A stretch of 64,000 nt of DNA. It comes from Sulfuriferula sp. (lineage in GTDB: Bacteria; Pseudomonadota; Gammaproteobacteria; Burkholderiales; Sulfuriferulaceae). The notes under the pieces are model-generated. The model did not search any database and was not told the DNA's origin. It saw only the letters and a list, made by a program, of their open reading frames with translations. Positions 37,944 to 49,188 of this stretch are shown piece by piece (within the stretch, counting starts at the first letter, position 1; each line of letters starts with the position of its first letter). Position numbers and translations under genes: made by a program. The DNA is taken from positions 1 through 64,000 of the forward strand of contig JARLJL010000012.1 in assembly GCA_031291235.1 (NCBI GenBank). Direction: 5' to 3'.

Positions 37944-37974
37944 AAAGCCCGGCATGAAAATGCCGGGTTTTTTT
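37944..37974 (+). terminator. Rho-independent terminator of the cold-shock gene
   Basis: AAAGCCCGGCA and TGCCGGGTTT flank TGAAAA, followed by T7. It lies 18 bases after the stop codon. Confidence 0.93.
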
Positions 37975-38003
37975 ATGCCGATTTTTCATGAGGGGGATAT
38001 CCC

Positions 38004-38432
38004 ATGAGTGTGTTCGATCATAATCGCGTGATTCTGTGTCATTTCGATAATTACAGCGCGGCGTCGCTGTTTGCCCGATACGGCAGCAGTGTGCTGATGC
38101 CGGCGCCATTGCCGGAGGATGCCGTTGCTATCGCAGCCCCCGCAGACATCGATGAGTTATATGCGGCTGATGCGGTGATGGCGGCACTGGTCGCACAGTA
38201 CGGCTTCGTTCCGGTTGAGCTGGCGCATGCCGATGGCTTTCAGGAGTGGATGGGTTGCGCTGCCGGCCCTATCCGTATCCATCTGGTGAAGTTTACTACG
38301 CTCGATGCGCCGCGTGCAGCGATAGAATCCCACGGCGGCGTGTTCAAGCCTATCAGCGAAATGCGAGGAATGCCGATGATAGAGCTGAATTTGCTGCGGC
38401 GGGCTTTCGATCTGGTGATGAGCGGGGGGTAG
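38004..38432 (+). CDS. Hypothetical protein
   Basis: I do not recognise this 142-residue soluble protein. It has no signal peptide and no known motif. GAGGGGG lies nine bases before the ATG, and codon use matches the chromosome, so the gene is probably real. A tract of Ala/Pro/Asp residues covers about 32-50 and the C-terminal half is more ordered (EWMGCAAGPIRIHLVKFTTL). It lies between a terminator and a convergent chemoreceptor gene. Confidence 0.68.
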   Translation: MSVFDHNRVILCHFDNYSAASLFARYGSSVLMPAPLPEDAVAIAAPADIDELYAADAVMAALVAQYGFVPVELAHADGFQEWMGCAAGPIRIHLVKFTTLDAPRAAIESHGGVFKPISEMRGMPMIELNLLRRAFDLVMSGG

Positions 38433-38466
38433 TTCCGCGTACGTTTTTGAAGCGGCGGCAGAAGCG

Positions 38467-38492
38467 CCGCCCCGACCGAAGTCAGGGCGGCT
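38467..38492. terminator. G/C-rich hairpin between convergent genes
   Basis: GCCGCCC and GGGCGGC pair around a 12-base loop (CGACCGAAGTCA). No T run follows on the plus strand, so it is a weak terminator candidate. Confidence 0.4.
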
Positions 38493-38514
38493 TGGTTATT
38501 GCATGGGTTGAGGG

Positions 38515-40215
38515 TTAGAACTCTTCCCACTCATGGTCGCTTGATGCGGTCGATGCGATTTTTTTGTTCGCGGCGAGCGGTTGTTTGACGATTCGTGTGG
38601 CCGTCTGTGCCGACCGGTCGCCAGTTATCGTTTTCATCGGCGTACGTAGCGGTTGCGGCAGGCGTCGCGTAGTTTCCAGTTTGAACCTGTCCACCAGCTC
38701 TTCCAGATGGCCGGCCTGATCCTGCAGCGACTTGGCTGCAGCGGCAGCTTCTTCCACCAGCGCGGCGTTCTGTTGCGTGGTTTCGTCGATTTGGGTAATG
38801 GCCTGATTGACTTCCTCTATCCCCTGACTCTGCTCGCGGCTGGCTGCCGTGATTTCGCTCATGATGTCGGTGACACGCTGCACGCTGGAAACCACTTCGC
38901 CCATGGTGGTACCGGCTTGCGCCGCCTGCTTGTTGCCTTGCTCCACTTTTTCGACCGAGTCGTCGATCAGCAGCTTGATCTCCTTGGCGGCTGCCGCACT
39001 GCGTTGTGCCAGACTGCGCACTTCGGTCGCAACCACAGCAAAGCCGCGGCCCTGTTCGCCGGCGCGCGCCGCTTCCACGGCGGCATTGAGCGCGAGAATA
39101 TTGGTCTGGAAGGCGATACCGTCGATGACGCCGATGATATCGGCAATCTTGCGCGCCGATTCGTTGATGAGTCCCATGGTATTGACCACATCGGACACCA
39201 CAGCGCCGCCCTTGCCGGCGACTTCCGATGCGGTTTCGGCAAGCTGGTTGGCCTGGCGGGCGTTGTCGGCGTTCTGCTTGACGGTGCTGGTAAGCTGTTC
39301 CATCGCCGAGGCGGTTTCTTCCAGTGAACCGGCCTGGGATTCGGTACGACTGGATAAATCGAGGTTGCCGGCGGCGATCTGACCGGACGCCGAGGCGATG
39401 GATTCAGTGCCGCTGCGAACTTCGCTGATGATTTTAACCAGGCTGGTGTTCATGTCGTCCAGTGCTTGCAATAGCTGGCCGAATTCATTGGTCGTGGTGA
39501 CTTCGATTTTCTGGGTCAGATCGCCGTCTGCCACATTTTTGGCTATCAGTATGGCTTCATTCAGCGCTTGCGTGATGGACTTGATAATGACAAACCCGGC
39601 TAGCGCAGCCAGCGCTAATCCGAGCAGGCTGACGATCAGTATGGTGTTGCGCACGGTATGGAATGTACTGACGGCCTGTTCGCTGGATTGTTTCGCGTTT
39701 TCCAGTTTGAGGGCGGCCAGTTTTTCGAATACGACTTGTGCCTTTTCATAGCGGGGAATGAATACGCCGAGTACAACATCTTCGGCATCGTTAAAATTGC
39801 CGTCTTTCAGCATGGATAATGCCGGTGTTAAGCCTTTTTTCATGAAGTCGTTGCGTTTGCTCAGCCAATCGTCAAACAGGGCTTTCCCTTCCGGTTTCAT
39901 GTTGCTGTTTTGTATGCTTTCCAGTAATTGGTCGCTTTTTGCGGTGTTGCTTTCTATCTGGGAGATATATTTCGCGGTTGTTTCGGTGCTGGCGCGAGCG
40001 ATGGTGGCCGTGAGCACGATTTGTATGTTTTGGCGCATCAGGTTATTGAGTTCACCCATTTGCGATACCGGTATCAGACGGTTCTGGTAAATTTCTTCCG
40101 TATTCTGGTTGGCCTGGCTGATGCCCCGCAGTCCGAACAATCCGACTATCGCAAGTGCAATAAATGATAATCCGAATGCCAGCCACAGTTTCATGCCGAT
40201 TTTCATATTATTCAT
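38515..40215 (-). CDS. Methyl-accepting chemotaxis protein with CheR tether
   Basis: This 566-residue chemoreceptor has TM1 at about 9-30 and a four-helix-bundle periplasmic sensor at 31-190, with many Asn, Gln and Glu but no recognised ligand motif. TM2 lies at about 192-212, followed by a HAMP domain and a long cytoplasmic signalling domain with the conserved tip ([20 protein letters not shown] region). The protein ends EWEEF, a match to the xWExF pentapeptide that docks CheR and CheB in Tar/Tsr-type receptors. No che genes are adjacent. Confidence 0.94.
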   Translation of the reverse strand: MNNMKIGMKLWLAFGLSFIALAIVGLFGLRGISQANQNTEEIYQNRLIPVSQMGELNNLMRQNIQIVLTATIARASTETTAKYISQIESNTAKSDQLLESIQNSNMKPEGKALFDDWLSKRNDFMKKGLTPALSMLKDGNFNDAEDVVLGVFIPRYEKAQVVFEKLAALKLENAKQSSEQAVSTFHTVRNTILIVSLLGLALAALAGFVIIKSITQALNEAILIAKNVADGDLTQKIEVTTTNEFGQLLQALDDMNTSLVKIISEVRSGTESIASASGQIAAGNLDLSSRTESQAGSLEETASAMEQLTSTVKQNADNARQANQLAETASEVAGKGGAVVSDVVNTMGLINESARKIADIIGVIDGIAFQTNILALNAAVEAARAGEQGRGFAVVATEVRSLAQRSAAAAKEIKLLIDDSVEKVEQGNKQAAQAGTTMGEVVSSVQRVTDIMSEITAASREQSQGIEEVNQAITQIDETTQQNAALVEEAAAAAKSLQDQAGHLEELVDRFKLETTRRLPQPLRTPMKTITGDRSAQTATRIVKQPLAANKKIASTASSDHEWEEF

Positions 40216-40297
40216 AGTTTCTCCCCGTTATTCGGAATAAGAAGTCCGGTTCCCCTGCCGACTGCACGGAGGAACCGGATAGCGCAGCGTTGTTACT

Positions 40298-40756
40298 TTA
40301 TTCGATTGGCAAGCCTTTGGCCTTCCATTCAGGGAAGCCGCCGCGGAACCAGTAAACCTTTTTATATCCGCCTTTGATTGCAGCAATGGCGCCCTTGTAG
40401 CTCTTCCAGCACTCAGGACCGTTGCAGGCCAGAATGATGGCGGCATTTTTATCTGCAGGCAGTTTGCCGAGGTCGAAACTATCCTGGCTGGCATCGAAAT
40501 CAACGGCTTTGGCACTTTTTTCCCGGTAAGGTACATTGATGGCACCCTTGATATGCGCATCGGCATATTCGGCGGCTACGCGGGCATCGATCATTTTGGC
40601 GCCGGCGTCCATCAGGGATTTTGCTTTGGCTGCATCGACTACTTCGGCGCCCTTGAGGCTGGTTGGGGTGTCGCCAGCAAAAGCCGGAGATGCCGCTATT
40701 AATGCGGAAGAAGCAACTGCGAGGAACAGGCCGCGAACATAAGCTAAAGAACTCAT
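40298..40756 (-). CDS. Periplasmic rhodanese-like protein
   Basis: This 152-residue protein has a Sec signal peptide (cut after SPAFA) and one rhodanese domain. The active-site loop is ACNGPECWKS with the first Cys as likely sulfur carrier, and the domain ends GYKKVYWFRGGFPEWKAKGL. ATG 40756 is preferred because GGAG lies seven bases upstream; the ATG at 40762 is too close to it. Secreted single-domain rhodaneses are common in sulfur- and iron-oxidising betaproteobacteria, but its substrate is not known. Confidence 0.88.
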   Translation of the reverse strand: MSSLAYVRGLFLAVASSALIAASPAFAGDTPTSLKGAEVVDAAKAKSLMDAGAKMIDARVAAEYADAHIKGAINVPYREKSAKAVDFDASQDSFDLGKLPADKNAAIILACNGPECWKSYKGAIAAIKGGYKKVYWFRGGFPEWKAKGLPIE

Positions 40757-41136
40757 TTTCATTCTCCATAAAAGCGGGTACAAAAGGGAAGGGTGATGCG
40801 GACATTGCGTACGTTTGCAAAGCCACAGCACCCTCATGGATATTACCCGGCAGTTATTGATCATGCAATTTTGGAAAATTCGCCAAATCCACTCATGCTC
40901 TGGGTTTGACGCCCGTTTGCAGAATTTTTCCGGCAGTGGCGATGCGAAATTCTGACGAGACGCTTACAAAACATCATCATTATCAAATCGTTACATTGAT
41001 CCTTGAGATGTCGTTATCCGATATTGGTAATGTTGGGGAAATTGTCTGGACGTTATTTTTATTAGAAATATGTTGTTTTTCAGCAACAATTAATCATGAC
41101 GTTGCTGCATTGCGACGTTGATCGCAATGCCGGGCA
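40757..41136. promoter_or_regulatory. Upstream region and sigma70 promoter of the rhodanese gene
   Basis: In this 380-base gap the minus strand carries TTGCAT (40868-40863), exactly 17 bases, then TAATAT (40845-40840), a good sigma70 promoter giving a leader of about 75 bases. The stretch 40870-41136 is A/T-rich with no gene that I can support. Confidence 0.65.
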
Positions 41137-42813
<1,677 letters not shown>

Positions 42814-42836
42814 TCATTGCCGGCAGCATTCGTTTA

Positions 42837-43175
42837 TTACGGTTTGAACAAGCCGGCATCCATGGCACGGGCCAGTGAGGCGGCATCGGTATCGTCGCGT
42901 TTGTAAAATTCCAGATAGAAGCTGAGCGGCGTAATGAGCGGCGTGACGCGATGCGGCAGCTGTTCCTCGATGATGCCGGGGTGGTCTGCATCGATGCGGT
43001 AATGCCGAGCAGGTTCGGCCAGAATTTCGTAATCCAGCGCCCCTTCCAGCACGACGATCTTTGCCCAGGCGCCGGGCTTGGTGTCATGGCGCCGGGTGAG
43101 CGATTCGGGCAGGTCGGTATCGGTGAAGTTGCGGGTGCGTTTGTACGCAATAAAATCGGGCGGCATGGGTTTCAT
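42837..43175 (-). CDS. DUF1971 (YeaR/TehB-like) protein
   Basis: This 112-residue single-domain cupin-like protein has the DUF1971 pattern: YKRTRNFTDTDLPESLTRRH, then TKPGAWAKIVVLEGALDYEI and HPGIIEEQLPHRV. E. coli YeaR, of this family, is induced by nitrate and nitric oxide. ATG 43175 fits the family. It starts seven bases after the stop of the Crp/Fnr gene, so both are cotranscribed, consistent with a role in anaerobic or nitrosative conditions. Confidence 0.85.
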   Translation of the reverse strand: MKPMPPDFIAYKRTRNFTDTDLPESLTRRHDTKPGAWAKIVVLEGALDYEILAEPARHYRIDADHPGIIEEQLPHRVTPLITPLSFYLEFYKRDDTDAASLARAMDAGLFKP

Positions 43176-43182
43176 CGTGGGC

Positions 43183-43860
43183 TCACAATACTTGATCCAG
43201 TAAGGCTGGTTGCAGGATGGCGATGCTGTCGGCATGGACGGCGATCAGGCCGTCGTCTGCCAGACGGGCGAGTATGCGCGAGAGCGTTTCCGGCCTGATA
43301 TCCAGCAGCGATGCGATATTTTGTTTGCTTGCGGGCAGCGGTACTACCCATGTCGAATTTTCCTTGCGCGCGAGCTGGGCCAGCAGGTATTGGGCGAGAC
43401 GGCGGGTACTGCTTTGCAGCGTCAGACGATCGATTTCGGCAACCAGTGTATGCATTTGCCGGCTCATGGCGGCGAGCAGGGTGAGACACAGGCCTGAATT
43501 GTCGCGCAACAGGCTGGCGAAGAACCGCGCGTCGAACGCGATCAGTCGGGTTTGTTCCAGCGCGGCGGCAGAAACAGGGTAGCTGCCGCCCATGAACATC
43601 ACCGCTTCGGCGAATAGCTGTTCGCGGCCGATGAGTTCCATGATGTGTTCCTCGCCATCTTCGGATAATAAGAACAATTTAACCGCGCCGCTTTTAACCA
43701 GAAAAAAATATTTGCCGGTATCGCCCTTGGCGAACAGGGTCTCACCTGCGTTGAATTCGCGCCAGGTCGCATGCCGGGCGATGTGTGTCAGTACGTCGCG
43801 ATCAAGATCGCGGAACAGGTGGGCGAGGCGAAAATCCTTGATGTCGGGGTTAATGGGCAT
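43183..43860 (-). CDS. Crp/Fnr-family regulator (Dnr-like)
   Basis: This 225-residue regulator has an N-terminal cyclic-nucleotide-binding fold (about 15-125), a long dimerisation helix, and a winged helix whose recognition segment is LDIRPETLSRILARL (near 190). ETLSR is the FNR-type recognition core, predicting TTGAT-N4-ATCAA sites. The N-terminal cysteine cluster of true FNR is missing, so it would not sense oxygen by a 4Fe-4S centre. A haem-NO (Dnr-like) mode is possible. An FNR-type box lies four bases before its start. Confidence 0.87.
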   Translation of the reverse strand: MPINPDIKDFRLAHLFRDLDRDVLTHIARHATWREFNAGETLFAKGDTGKYFFLVKSGAVKLFLLSEDGEEHIMELIGREQLFAEAVMFMGGSYPVSAAALEQTRLIAFDARFFASLLRDNSGLCLTLLAAMSRQMHTLVAEIDRLTLQSSTRRLAQYLLAQLARKENSTWVVPLPASKQNIASLLDIRPETLSRILARLADDGLIAVHADSIAILQPALLDQVL

Positions 43861-43863
43861 GAA

Positions 43864-43904
43864 TTGATCCAGGTCAAGGCGTTAAAAATCAAACCTGCTA
43901 TGCT
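43864..43904. promoter_or_regulatory. FNR/Dnr box with class II promoter spacing
   Basis: TTGAT-CCAG-GTCAA (43864-43877) differs from the FNR consensus by one base. On the plus strand TATGCT (43899-43904) lies so that the expected start near 43911 places the box centre at about -41, the class II activation position. The box also falls in the leader of the divergent regulator gene, where it could repress. Confidence 0.7.
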
Positions 43905-43933
43905 GAAACTGTCGCGTTAAAGGGAGAGTTTAC

Positions 43934-44329
43934 ATGCATAAGCGTAATCGTTGGTTTGTCAGTGTCGGTCTTGTCTACGGCTTGCTTGGCGGCCTGGTCG
44001 CACTGACGCATCTGACCATGCCGGGCCTGATTCCGGGTAATGTGCCGCGCATCCATGGGCACATCATGTTGCTGGGTTTCATACTGATGATGATTTACGG
44101 CGTGGCTTTACATGTGCTGCCCCGCTTTTCCGGGCGTGCGCTGTATTCGGAACGCATGGCGAACTGGCAGCTGTATCTCGCCAACCTCGGCTTGCCGGTC
44201 ATGATAGCAGGCTGGTTAACGATGCTCAATTGGCTGGTGCTGGCGGGCGGTGTGCTGGTGTATGTCGGTATTGTTCTGTTTGCCGTCAATATGGGCTTGA
44301 CCGTGCGGCCTAGCGGCCCGTGGAAATGA
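43934..44329 (+). CDS. Four-helix membrane protein with a haem-oxidase-like His pair
   Basis: This 131-residue protein has four TM helices (about 7-28, 42-64, 78-98, 100-123). Helix 2 holds HGHIMLLGFILMMIYGVALH then LPRF, resembling the haem-ligating helix of cbb3-oxidase/NorB subunit I and NnrS-like proteins. The rest of subunit I is absent. The same domain recurs as the C-terminal half of the product of 44793-45497 (H-x4-GF-x10-HMLPRF). GGGAG precedes the ATG. It is the first gene of a three-gene operon behind the FNR box. Confidence 0.78.
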   Translation: MHKRNRWFVSVGLVYGLLGGLVALTHLTMPGLIPGNVPRIHGHIMLLGFILMMIYGVALHVLPRFSGRALYSERMANWQLYLANLGLPVMIAGWLTMLNWLVLAGGVLVYVGIVLFAVNMGLTVRPSGPWK

Positions 44330-44339
44330 GAGGTGCATC

Positions 44340-44786
44340 ATGTCTGAACATCGCGGCTGTGAATTGCCGGAAGACCTTTATTACGATCTGGATTATGTCT
44401 GGGTGCGCCCGGAAGAAGGCGGCATCTATACCATCGGCTTGACCGACCCGTCGCAGACCATGTCGGGCAAGGTGCAATACGTGTGGATCAAAGATGTAGG
44501 CACGCACCGCGAGTGGAAAAAGCCGCTGGCGCGCATCGAATCGGGTAAGTGGGCAGGCGGCATTCCTGCACCGTTCGCAGGGGAGATTGTGGCGCGCAAC
44601 GAGACGGTGCTGGCCAATCCGAACCTGATCAATATCGATCCGTACAAGGATGCCTGGCTGGTGCAAATGCGGCCGGACGATGCGGCGACCGCACTGGATC
44701 ATTTGACTACCGGGACGGCTGCGCAGCAGGCGCTTGCAGACTGGATAGACCGTTACGATGTGCAGTGCATGCGCTGCCAGCAATAG
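44340..44786 (+). CDS. Stand-alone GcvH-like lipoyl-carrier protein
   Basis: This 148-residue protein has the GcvH fold, with likely lipoylated Lys70 in ARIESGKWAGGIPAPFAGEI. No gcvT or gcvP gene is near. The C-terminus carries an extra CMRC pair (residues 144-147) that GcvH lacks and that could form a second redox-active site. Stand-alone GcvH-like proteins (LbpA) serve in sulfur oxidation in other bacteria. Here the partners are membrane and thioredoxin proteins instead. It starts ten bases after the first gene. Confidence 0.83.
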   Translation: MSEHRGCELPEDLYYDLDYVWVRPEEGGIYTIGLTDPSQTMSGKVQYVWIKDVGTHREWKKPLARIESGKWAGGIPAPFAGEIVARNETVLANPNLINIDPYKDAWLVQMRPDDAATALDHLTTGTAAQQALADWIDRYDVQCMRCQQ

Positions 44787-44792
44787 GGGAAG

Positions 44793-45497
44793 ATGATGAA
44801 AGTCGAATTACTGGTTTCGGAATGGTGCGCATCGTGTCATCAGGAAGAAAAGGTCTGGCAGCAGATCGCCAAGGAAAAGGATATCAATTTTGCCGTCGTC
44901 GACATGGCGCAGCCCGAAGGGCGGGCGCTGGTGAGCCGGTTGCGGCTGAAAACCATACCTGCGTTAGTCATTGACGACGAGTTGAAAGGCTTGGGCGTGC
45001 ATACTCTGGCAGAGGCCCGCGAATGGGTCGCCGCTGCGCCGGTAAAAAGGCAGACTGAGATGCAGAATGCCGGTATTGCGTTGTCGCTGGACAATCGCCT
45101 GTTTATCGTCGCTGCGATGGTCTATTTGACGCTGGGCGGGATCGGCCTGCTGGTGAATGGCGCATTATTGTCGGATGGACCGACACGCCCGGTAGCATTG
45201 CATCTGGTAACGGTGGGGTTCATGCTGATGCTGGTGTACGGGCTGGGTGCGCACATGTTGCCGAGATTTACTGCCAACCCGATCCGTATGGGGATATGGC
45301 CGTGGCTGCAAATGGGGCTGGCGCATGCCGGCATGATTGCGTACGCGACCGGATTTCTGGCGGGGTGGTATGTCGTGATCGTGGCCGGAGGCTTGCTGAT
45401 CTGGTCGTCGCTGTGGGTATTTAGCTGGCGTATCTGGCCGGTGTTGTGGCCGCGCCCGGTCAAGACCGATGGCATGGTCATCCGCATCCATAGCTGA
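44793..45497 (+). CDS. Thioredoxin-domain fusion to a four-helix membrane domain
   Basis: This 234-residue protein starts with a thioredoxin-like domain (1-75) with a WCASC active site (Cys12, Cys15) and a cis-Pro segment KTIPALVID. There is no signal peptide, so the domain should be cytoplasmic. Four TM helices (about 100-215) follow, with H-x4-GF-x10-HMLPRF, the same signature as in the first gene of the operon. The fusion suggests that thiols donate to or accept from the membrane domain. It starts six bases after the lipoyl-protein gene. Confidence 0.8.
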   Translation: MMKVELLVSEWCASCHQEEKVWQQIAKEKDINFAVVDMAQPEGRALVSRLRLKTIPALVIDDELKGLGVHTLAEAREWVAAAPVKRQTEMQNAGIALSLDNRLFIVAAMVYLTLGGIGLLVNGALLSDGPTRPVALHLVTVGFMLMLVYGLGAHMLPRFTANPIRMGIWPWLQMGLAHAGMIAYATGFLAGWYVVIVAGGLLIWSSLWVFSWRIWPVLWPRPVKTDGMVIRIHS

Positions 45498-45504
45498 TCC
45501 GCGG

Positions 45505-46344
45505 TTACTGCCCCATTGCCTCGCCCATGCGCACCGGGCGTTCAGGCGCCCATGCCGGGTTGAACTGCAGCGTGTCTTTGGGGAACAGCATCACGACAGT
45601 GGAGCCGAGCAGGAAACGCCCCATTTCTTCGCCCTTTTTCAAGGCAATATGCCGGTCGTCGTAACGCCATTCGCGCACATCGCCTGTGCGCGGTGGATTG
45701 ACTACGCCATGCCAGACTGTGGCCATGCTGCCGACGATAGTGGCGCCGACCAGCGTCAGCACAAACGGGCCGCGGCTGGATTCGAATACGCACACTACCC
45801 GCTCGTTGCGAGCAAACAACCTGGGTACGCCGCGCGCGGTAACCGGGTTGACCGAATACAGGCTGCCCGGTATATAGATCATGCGTAGCAGACGCCCGTC
45901 GCAGGGCATGTGTACGCGGTGGTAATCCTTGGGACTGAGATACAGTGTGGCGAACAGGCCGTTTTCGAATTGCGCAGCCAGTGCGCGGTCGCCGCCTACC
46001 AGCGCCGTGGTCGAATAATGATGTCCTTTGGCCTGGAATATCTGGTCTTGTTCGATGCCGCCGAACTGGCTGATCGCGCCATCTACCGGTGATACGAAAT
46101 CGACCGCAGCCAGCGGGCGTACATCGCTGCGCAAGGCGCGGGTGAAAAATTCGTTGTAACTGGCGTAGCTAGTGATATCGGGATTGGCCGCTTCCGCCAT
46201 GTTGACATCGTAGCGACCCAGAAACCAGCGTATCAGGTATTGCGACAGCCATGGATGACGGGAATTGGCCATCAGCCCCGCTAAATCGGTAAGCGCCCGC
46301 TTGGGGGATAGGTGTTGCAGCAATACGGCGAAACGTTCGGACAC
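45505..46344 (-). CDS. psd: Phosphatidylserine decarboxylase
   Basis: This inner-membrane enzyme forms phosphatidylethanolamine. The 279-residue proenzyme has the self-cleavage site LGST, whose Ser248 becomes the pyruvoyl group, leaving a 32-residue alpha chain. The charge-relay segments are seen in SPVDGAISQFG (near 88) and DYHRVHMPCDG (near 143). Length and motifs are standard for the type I enzyme. It converges on the redox operon with seven bases between stops. Confidence 0.95.
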   Translation of the reverse strand: MSERFAVLLQHLSPKRALTDLAGLMANSRHPWLSQYLIRWFLGRYDVNMAEAANPDITSYASYNEFFTRALRSDVRPLAAVDFVSPVDGAISQFGGIEQDQIFQAKGHHYSTTALVGGDRALAAQFENGLFATLYLSPKDYHRVHMPCDGRLLRMIYIPGSLYSVNPVTARGVPRLFARNERVVCVFESSRGPFVLTLVGATIVGSMATVWHGVVNPPRTGDVREWRYDDRHIALKKGEEMGRFLLGSTVVMLFPKDTLQFNPAWAPERPVRMGEAMGQ

Positions 46345-46570
46345 GGTAACTACCTAATCAAAAGTCAGTCGCGCATTATAGCAAAGGCGGGGGATATGTT
46401 TTTCGGTAATGTGCCGAGGCCATGGTTTAGCGCTATCGCAGCAATAAAAATAACTCATTGGAAACTGGCGCGAACCCGGTTTTAAAATGCATATTCCGGT
46501 TTGCGGGACGAGAACCACGCATGGTATTGCCCCGCATTTATTTAAATCGGCGGCAAGCACGTCATCCGGT

Positions 46571-46599
46571 TTTACCGAGTACGCCGCCCGTGCTAGAAT
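46571..46599 (+). promoter_or_regulatory. Promoter of gyrA
   Basis: TTTACC, 17 bases, then TAGAAT with a TGC extension (TGCTAGAAT) lies about 35 bases before the gyrA start. The rest of the gap 46345-46570 shows nothing else. Confidence 0.55.
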
Positions 46600-46635
46600 C
46601 ACGGGATTATCCGTTCACATAAAAATCATTACGCA

Positions 46636-49188
46636 ATGGAATCTTTCGCTAAAGAAACGCTTCCGGTCAGCCTGGAAGATGAAATGCGCCGTTCGTATCT
46701 CGATTACGCCATGAGCGTTATCGTGGGGCGTGCCTTACCCGATGTGCGCGACGGCCTGAAACCCGTGCACCGCCGCGTTCTGTTCGCCATGCATGAATTG
46801 TCCAACGACTGGAACAAGGCCTACAAGAAATCGGCCCGTATCGTCGGCGACGTTATCGGTAAATACCATCCTCACGGCGATACAGCCGTATACGACACCA
46901 TCGTGCGTATGGCGCAGGATTTTTCGCTGCGCTACCCGCTGGTCGACGGTCAGGGTAACTTCGGCTCGGTCGACGGCGATAACGCGGCTGCAATGCGTTA
47001 CACCGAAATCCGCATGTCCAAAATCGCGCATGAACTGCTGGCGGATCTGGACAAGGAAACCGTCGATTTCGGACCCAACTACGACGGTTCCGAGCACGAG
47101 CCGCTGATTCTCCCGGCCAAGATCCCGAATTTGCTGATTAACGGTTCCTCCGGTATCGCAGTCGGTATGGCGACCAACATACCACCGCACAATTTGACCG
47201 ACGTGTGCGATGCCTGTCTGACCCTGCTGCATGCGCCGGATACCGATATCGAAGCGCTGATCGACATCGTCAAGGCACCCGATTTCCCGACTGCCGGCAT
47301 CATTTACGGGCTGGTCGGCGTGCGCGAAGGTTACCGTACCGGGCGCGGACGCGTGGTGATACGTGCGCGTACTCACTTCGAGGATCTGGACAAGGCGGGC
47401 AATCGCCAGGCCCTTATCATCGATGAGCTGCCGTATCAGGTCAACAAGGCCAATCTGCTGATCAAAATCGGCGAACTGGTGCGCGAGAAGCGTATGGAAG
47501 GTATTTCCGACCTGCGCGACGAATCCGACAAATCCGGCATGCGCGTGGTGATAGAGCTGAAGCGCGGCGAAGTACCCGAAGTCGTGCTGAACAACCTGTA
47601 CAAGCATACGCAGATGCAGGACAGCTTCGGCATGAACATGGTGGCGCTGGTGGATAACCAGCCGCGCCTGCTGAACCTGCGGCAGATGCTGGACGCGTTT
47701 CTGCGTCATCGTCGCGAAGTAGTCACGCGCCGCACTGTATTCGAGCTGAAGAAAGCGCGCGAGCGCGGCCATATTCTGGAAGGTCTGGCGGTGGCGCTGT
47801 CCAATGTGGACGATATCATTGCGCTGATCAAGGCAGCGCCTACGCCTGCCGTCGCCAAGGAAGGCCTGATGGGCAGAACCTGGCGTTCGCAGCTGGTCGA
47901 GGAAATGCTGTCGCGCGCAGTGGCCGATGCCAATGCATTCCGTCCCGAGGGGCTGGCGATCGAGTTCGGCTTCTCCAAAGACGGCTATCGTCTGTCCGAT
48001 GCGCAGGCTCAGGCCATACTGGAATTGCGTCTGCAACGACTGACCGGTCTGGAGCAGGACAAGATACTCAACGAATACAAGGAAGTGGTGGCAAAAATCG
48101 CCGACTTGCTGGATATTCTGGCAAGACCGGAACGCATTACCGCTATCATTGCCGACGAAATCGGCCTGATCAAGCAGCAGTTCGGCGACAAGCGCCGTTC
48201 CGAGATCGTCGTCAATGCGCAGGATCTGAGTCTGGAAGACCTGATTACGCCGCAGGACATGGTGGTGACCCTGTCGCACGGCGGTTACATGAAGTCGCAG
48301 CCGCTGGACGATTACCGCGCGCAAAAACGCGGCGGGCGCGGCAAGCAGGCAGCGCCGACCAAGGATGACGACTTTATCGAGCGCCTGTTCATTGCGAACA
48401 GTCACGATTACATATTGTGCTTCTCCAACTTCGGCCGCGTGTACTGGGTCAAGGTATATGAAGTGCCGCAGGGCAGCCGCATTTCGCGCGGCAGGCCGAT
48501 CGTCAATCTGCTGTCGCTGTCGGAAGGCGAGAAAATCAACGCCATCCTGCCGGTCAAGGAGTTTGTCGATAATCGCTTTGTGTTCATGGCGACCGCGCAT
48601 GGCGTGGTGAAGAAAACGGCCCTGTCCGAATTTGGCAACCCGCGCAAGGCAGGCATAATCGCCGTAGGCCTGGACGAAGGCGATTATCTGATCGGCGTTG
48701 CTGTGACCGAAGGCAGCCACGACATCATGCTGTTCTCCAACGGCGGTAAGGCTGTGCGCTTTGACGAGAACGACGTGCGTTCCATGGGCCGCGGCGCCCG
48801 CGGCGTACGCGGCATGAAGCTGGGCAAGGATCAGAAAGTGATTTCCCTGCTGGTTGCCGAAAACGAACAGCAGTCGGTATTGACTGCAACCGAAAACGGC
48901 TACGGCAAGCGTACCAATATAGCCGAGTATACCCGTCACGGCCGCGGCACTCAGGGCATGATTGCGATACAGACCACCAAGCGTAACGGTCGCGTGGTGG
49001 CGGCAACGCTGGTCGAGCCGGATGATGAAATCATGCTGATTACCGATGGCGGTGTACTAATCCGTACGCGGGTCAAGGAAATGCGGGAAATGGGCCGGGC
49101 GACGCAAGGCGTGACGCTGATCAATCTTGATGACGGGCAGAAACTGATCGGAGTGGAACGCGTGCTGGAACGGGACGACGAAGAGTGA
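46636..49188 (+). CDS. gyrA: DNA gyrase subunit A
   Basis: This 850-residue subunit of gyrase cuts and rejoins DNA during negative supercoiling. The catalytic Tyr122 ([15 protein letters not shown]) and the quinolone-determining region [17 protein letters not shown] are present, and the C-terminal beta-pinwheel carries the GyrA box QKRGGRGKQ. Position 83 is Thr where E. coli has Ser; position 87 is Asp. Thr83 is native in several genera. The last four bases overlap the next start (GTGA), so translation is coupled. Confidence 0.98.
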   Translation: MESFAKETLPVSLEDEMRRSYLDYAMSVIVGRALPDVRDGLKPVHRRVLFAMHELSNDWNKAYKKSARIVGDVIGKYHPHGDTAVYDTIVRMAQDFSLRYPLVDGQGNFGSVDGDNAAAMRYTEIRMSKIAHELLADLDKETVDFGPNYDGSEHEPLILPAKIPNLLINGSSGIAVGMATNIPPHNLTDVCDACLTLLHAPDTDIEALIDIVKAPDFPTAGIIYGLVGVREGYRTGRGRVVIRARTHFEDLDKAGNRQALIIDELPYQVNKANLLIKIGELVREKRMEGISDLRDESDKSGMRVVIELKRGEVPEVVLNNLYKHTQMQDSFGMNMVALVDNQPRLLNLRQMLDAFLRHRREVVTRRTVFELKKARERGHILEGLAVALSNVDDIIALIKAAPTPAVAKEGLMGRTWRSQLVEEMLSRAVADANAFRPEGLAIEFGFSKDGYRLSDAQAQAILELRLQRLTGLEQDKILNEYKEVVAKIADLLDILARPERITAIIADEIGLIKQQFGDKRRSEIVVNAQDLSLEDLITPQDMVVTLSHGGYMKSQPLDDYRAQKRGGRGKQAAPTKDDDFIERLFIANSHDYILCFSNFGRVYWVKVYEVPQGSRISRGRPIVNLLSLSEGEKINAILPVKEFVDNRFVFMATAHGVVKKTALSEFGNPRKAGIIAVGLDEGDYLIGVAVTEGSHDIMLFSNGGKAVRFDENDVRSMGRGARGVRGMKLGKDQKVISLLVAENEQQSVLTATENGYGKRTNIAEYTRHGRGTQGMIAIQTTKRNGRVVAATLVEPDDEIMLITDGGVLIRTRVKEMREMGRATQGVTLINLDDGQKLIGVERVLERDDEE

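Noticed and set aside
44340..44786. Assignment as the H protein of the glycine cleavage system
   Set aside because: No gcvT or gcvP is near, the C-terminus has an extra cysteine pair, and the operon partners are redox and membrane proteins, so a dedicated role is more likely.
46735..48939. A 734-codon frame antisense to gyrA
   Set aside because: It is the mirror of the strongly conserved gyrA codons and has no family resemblance.
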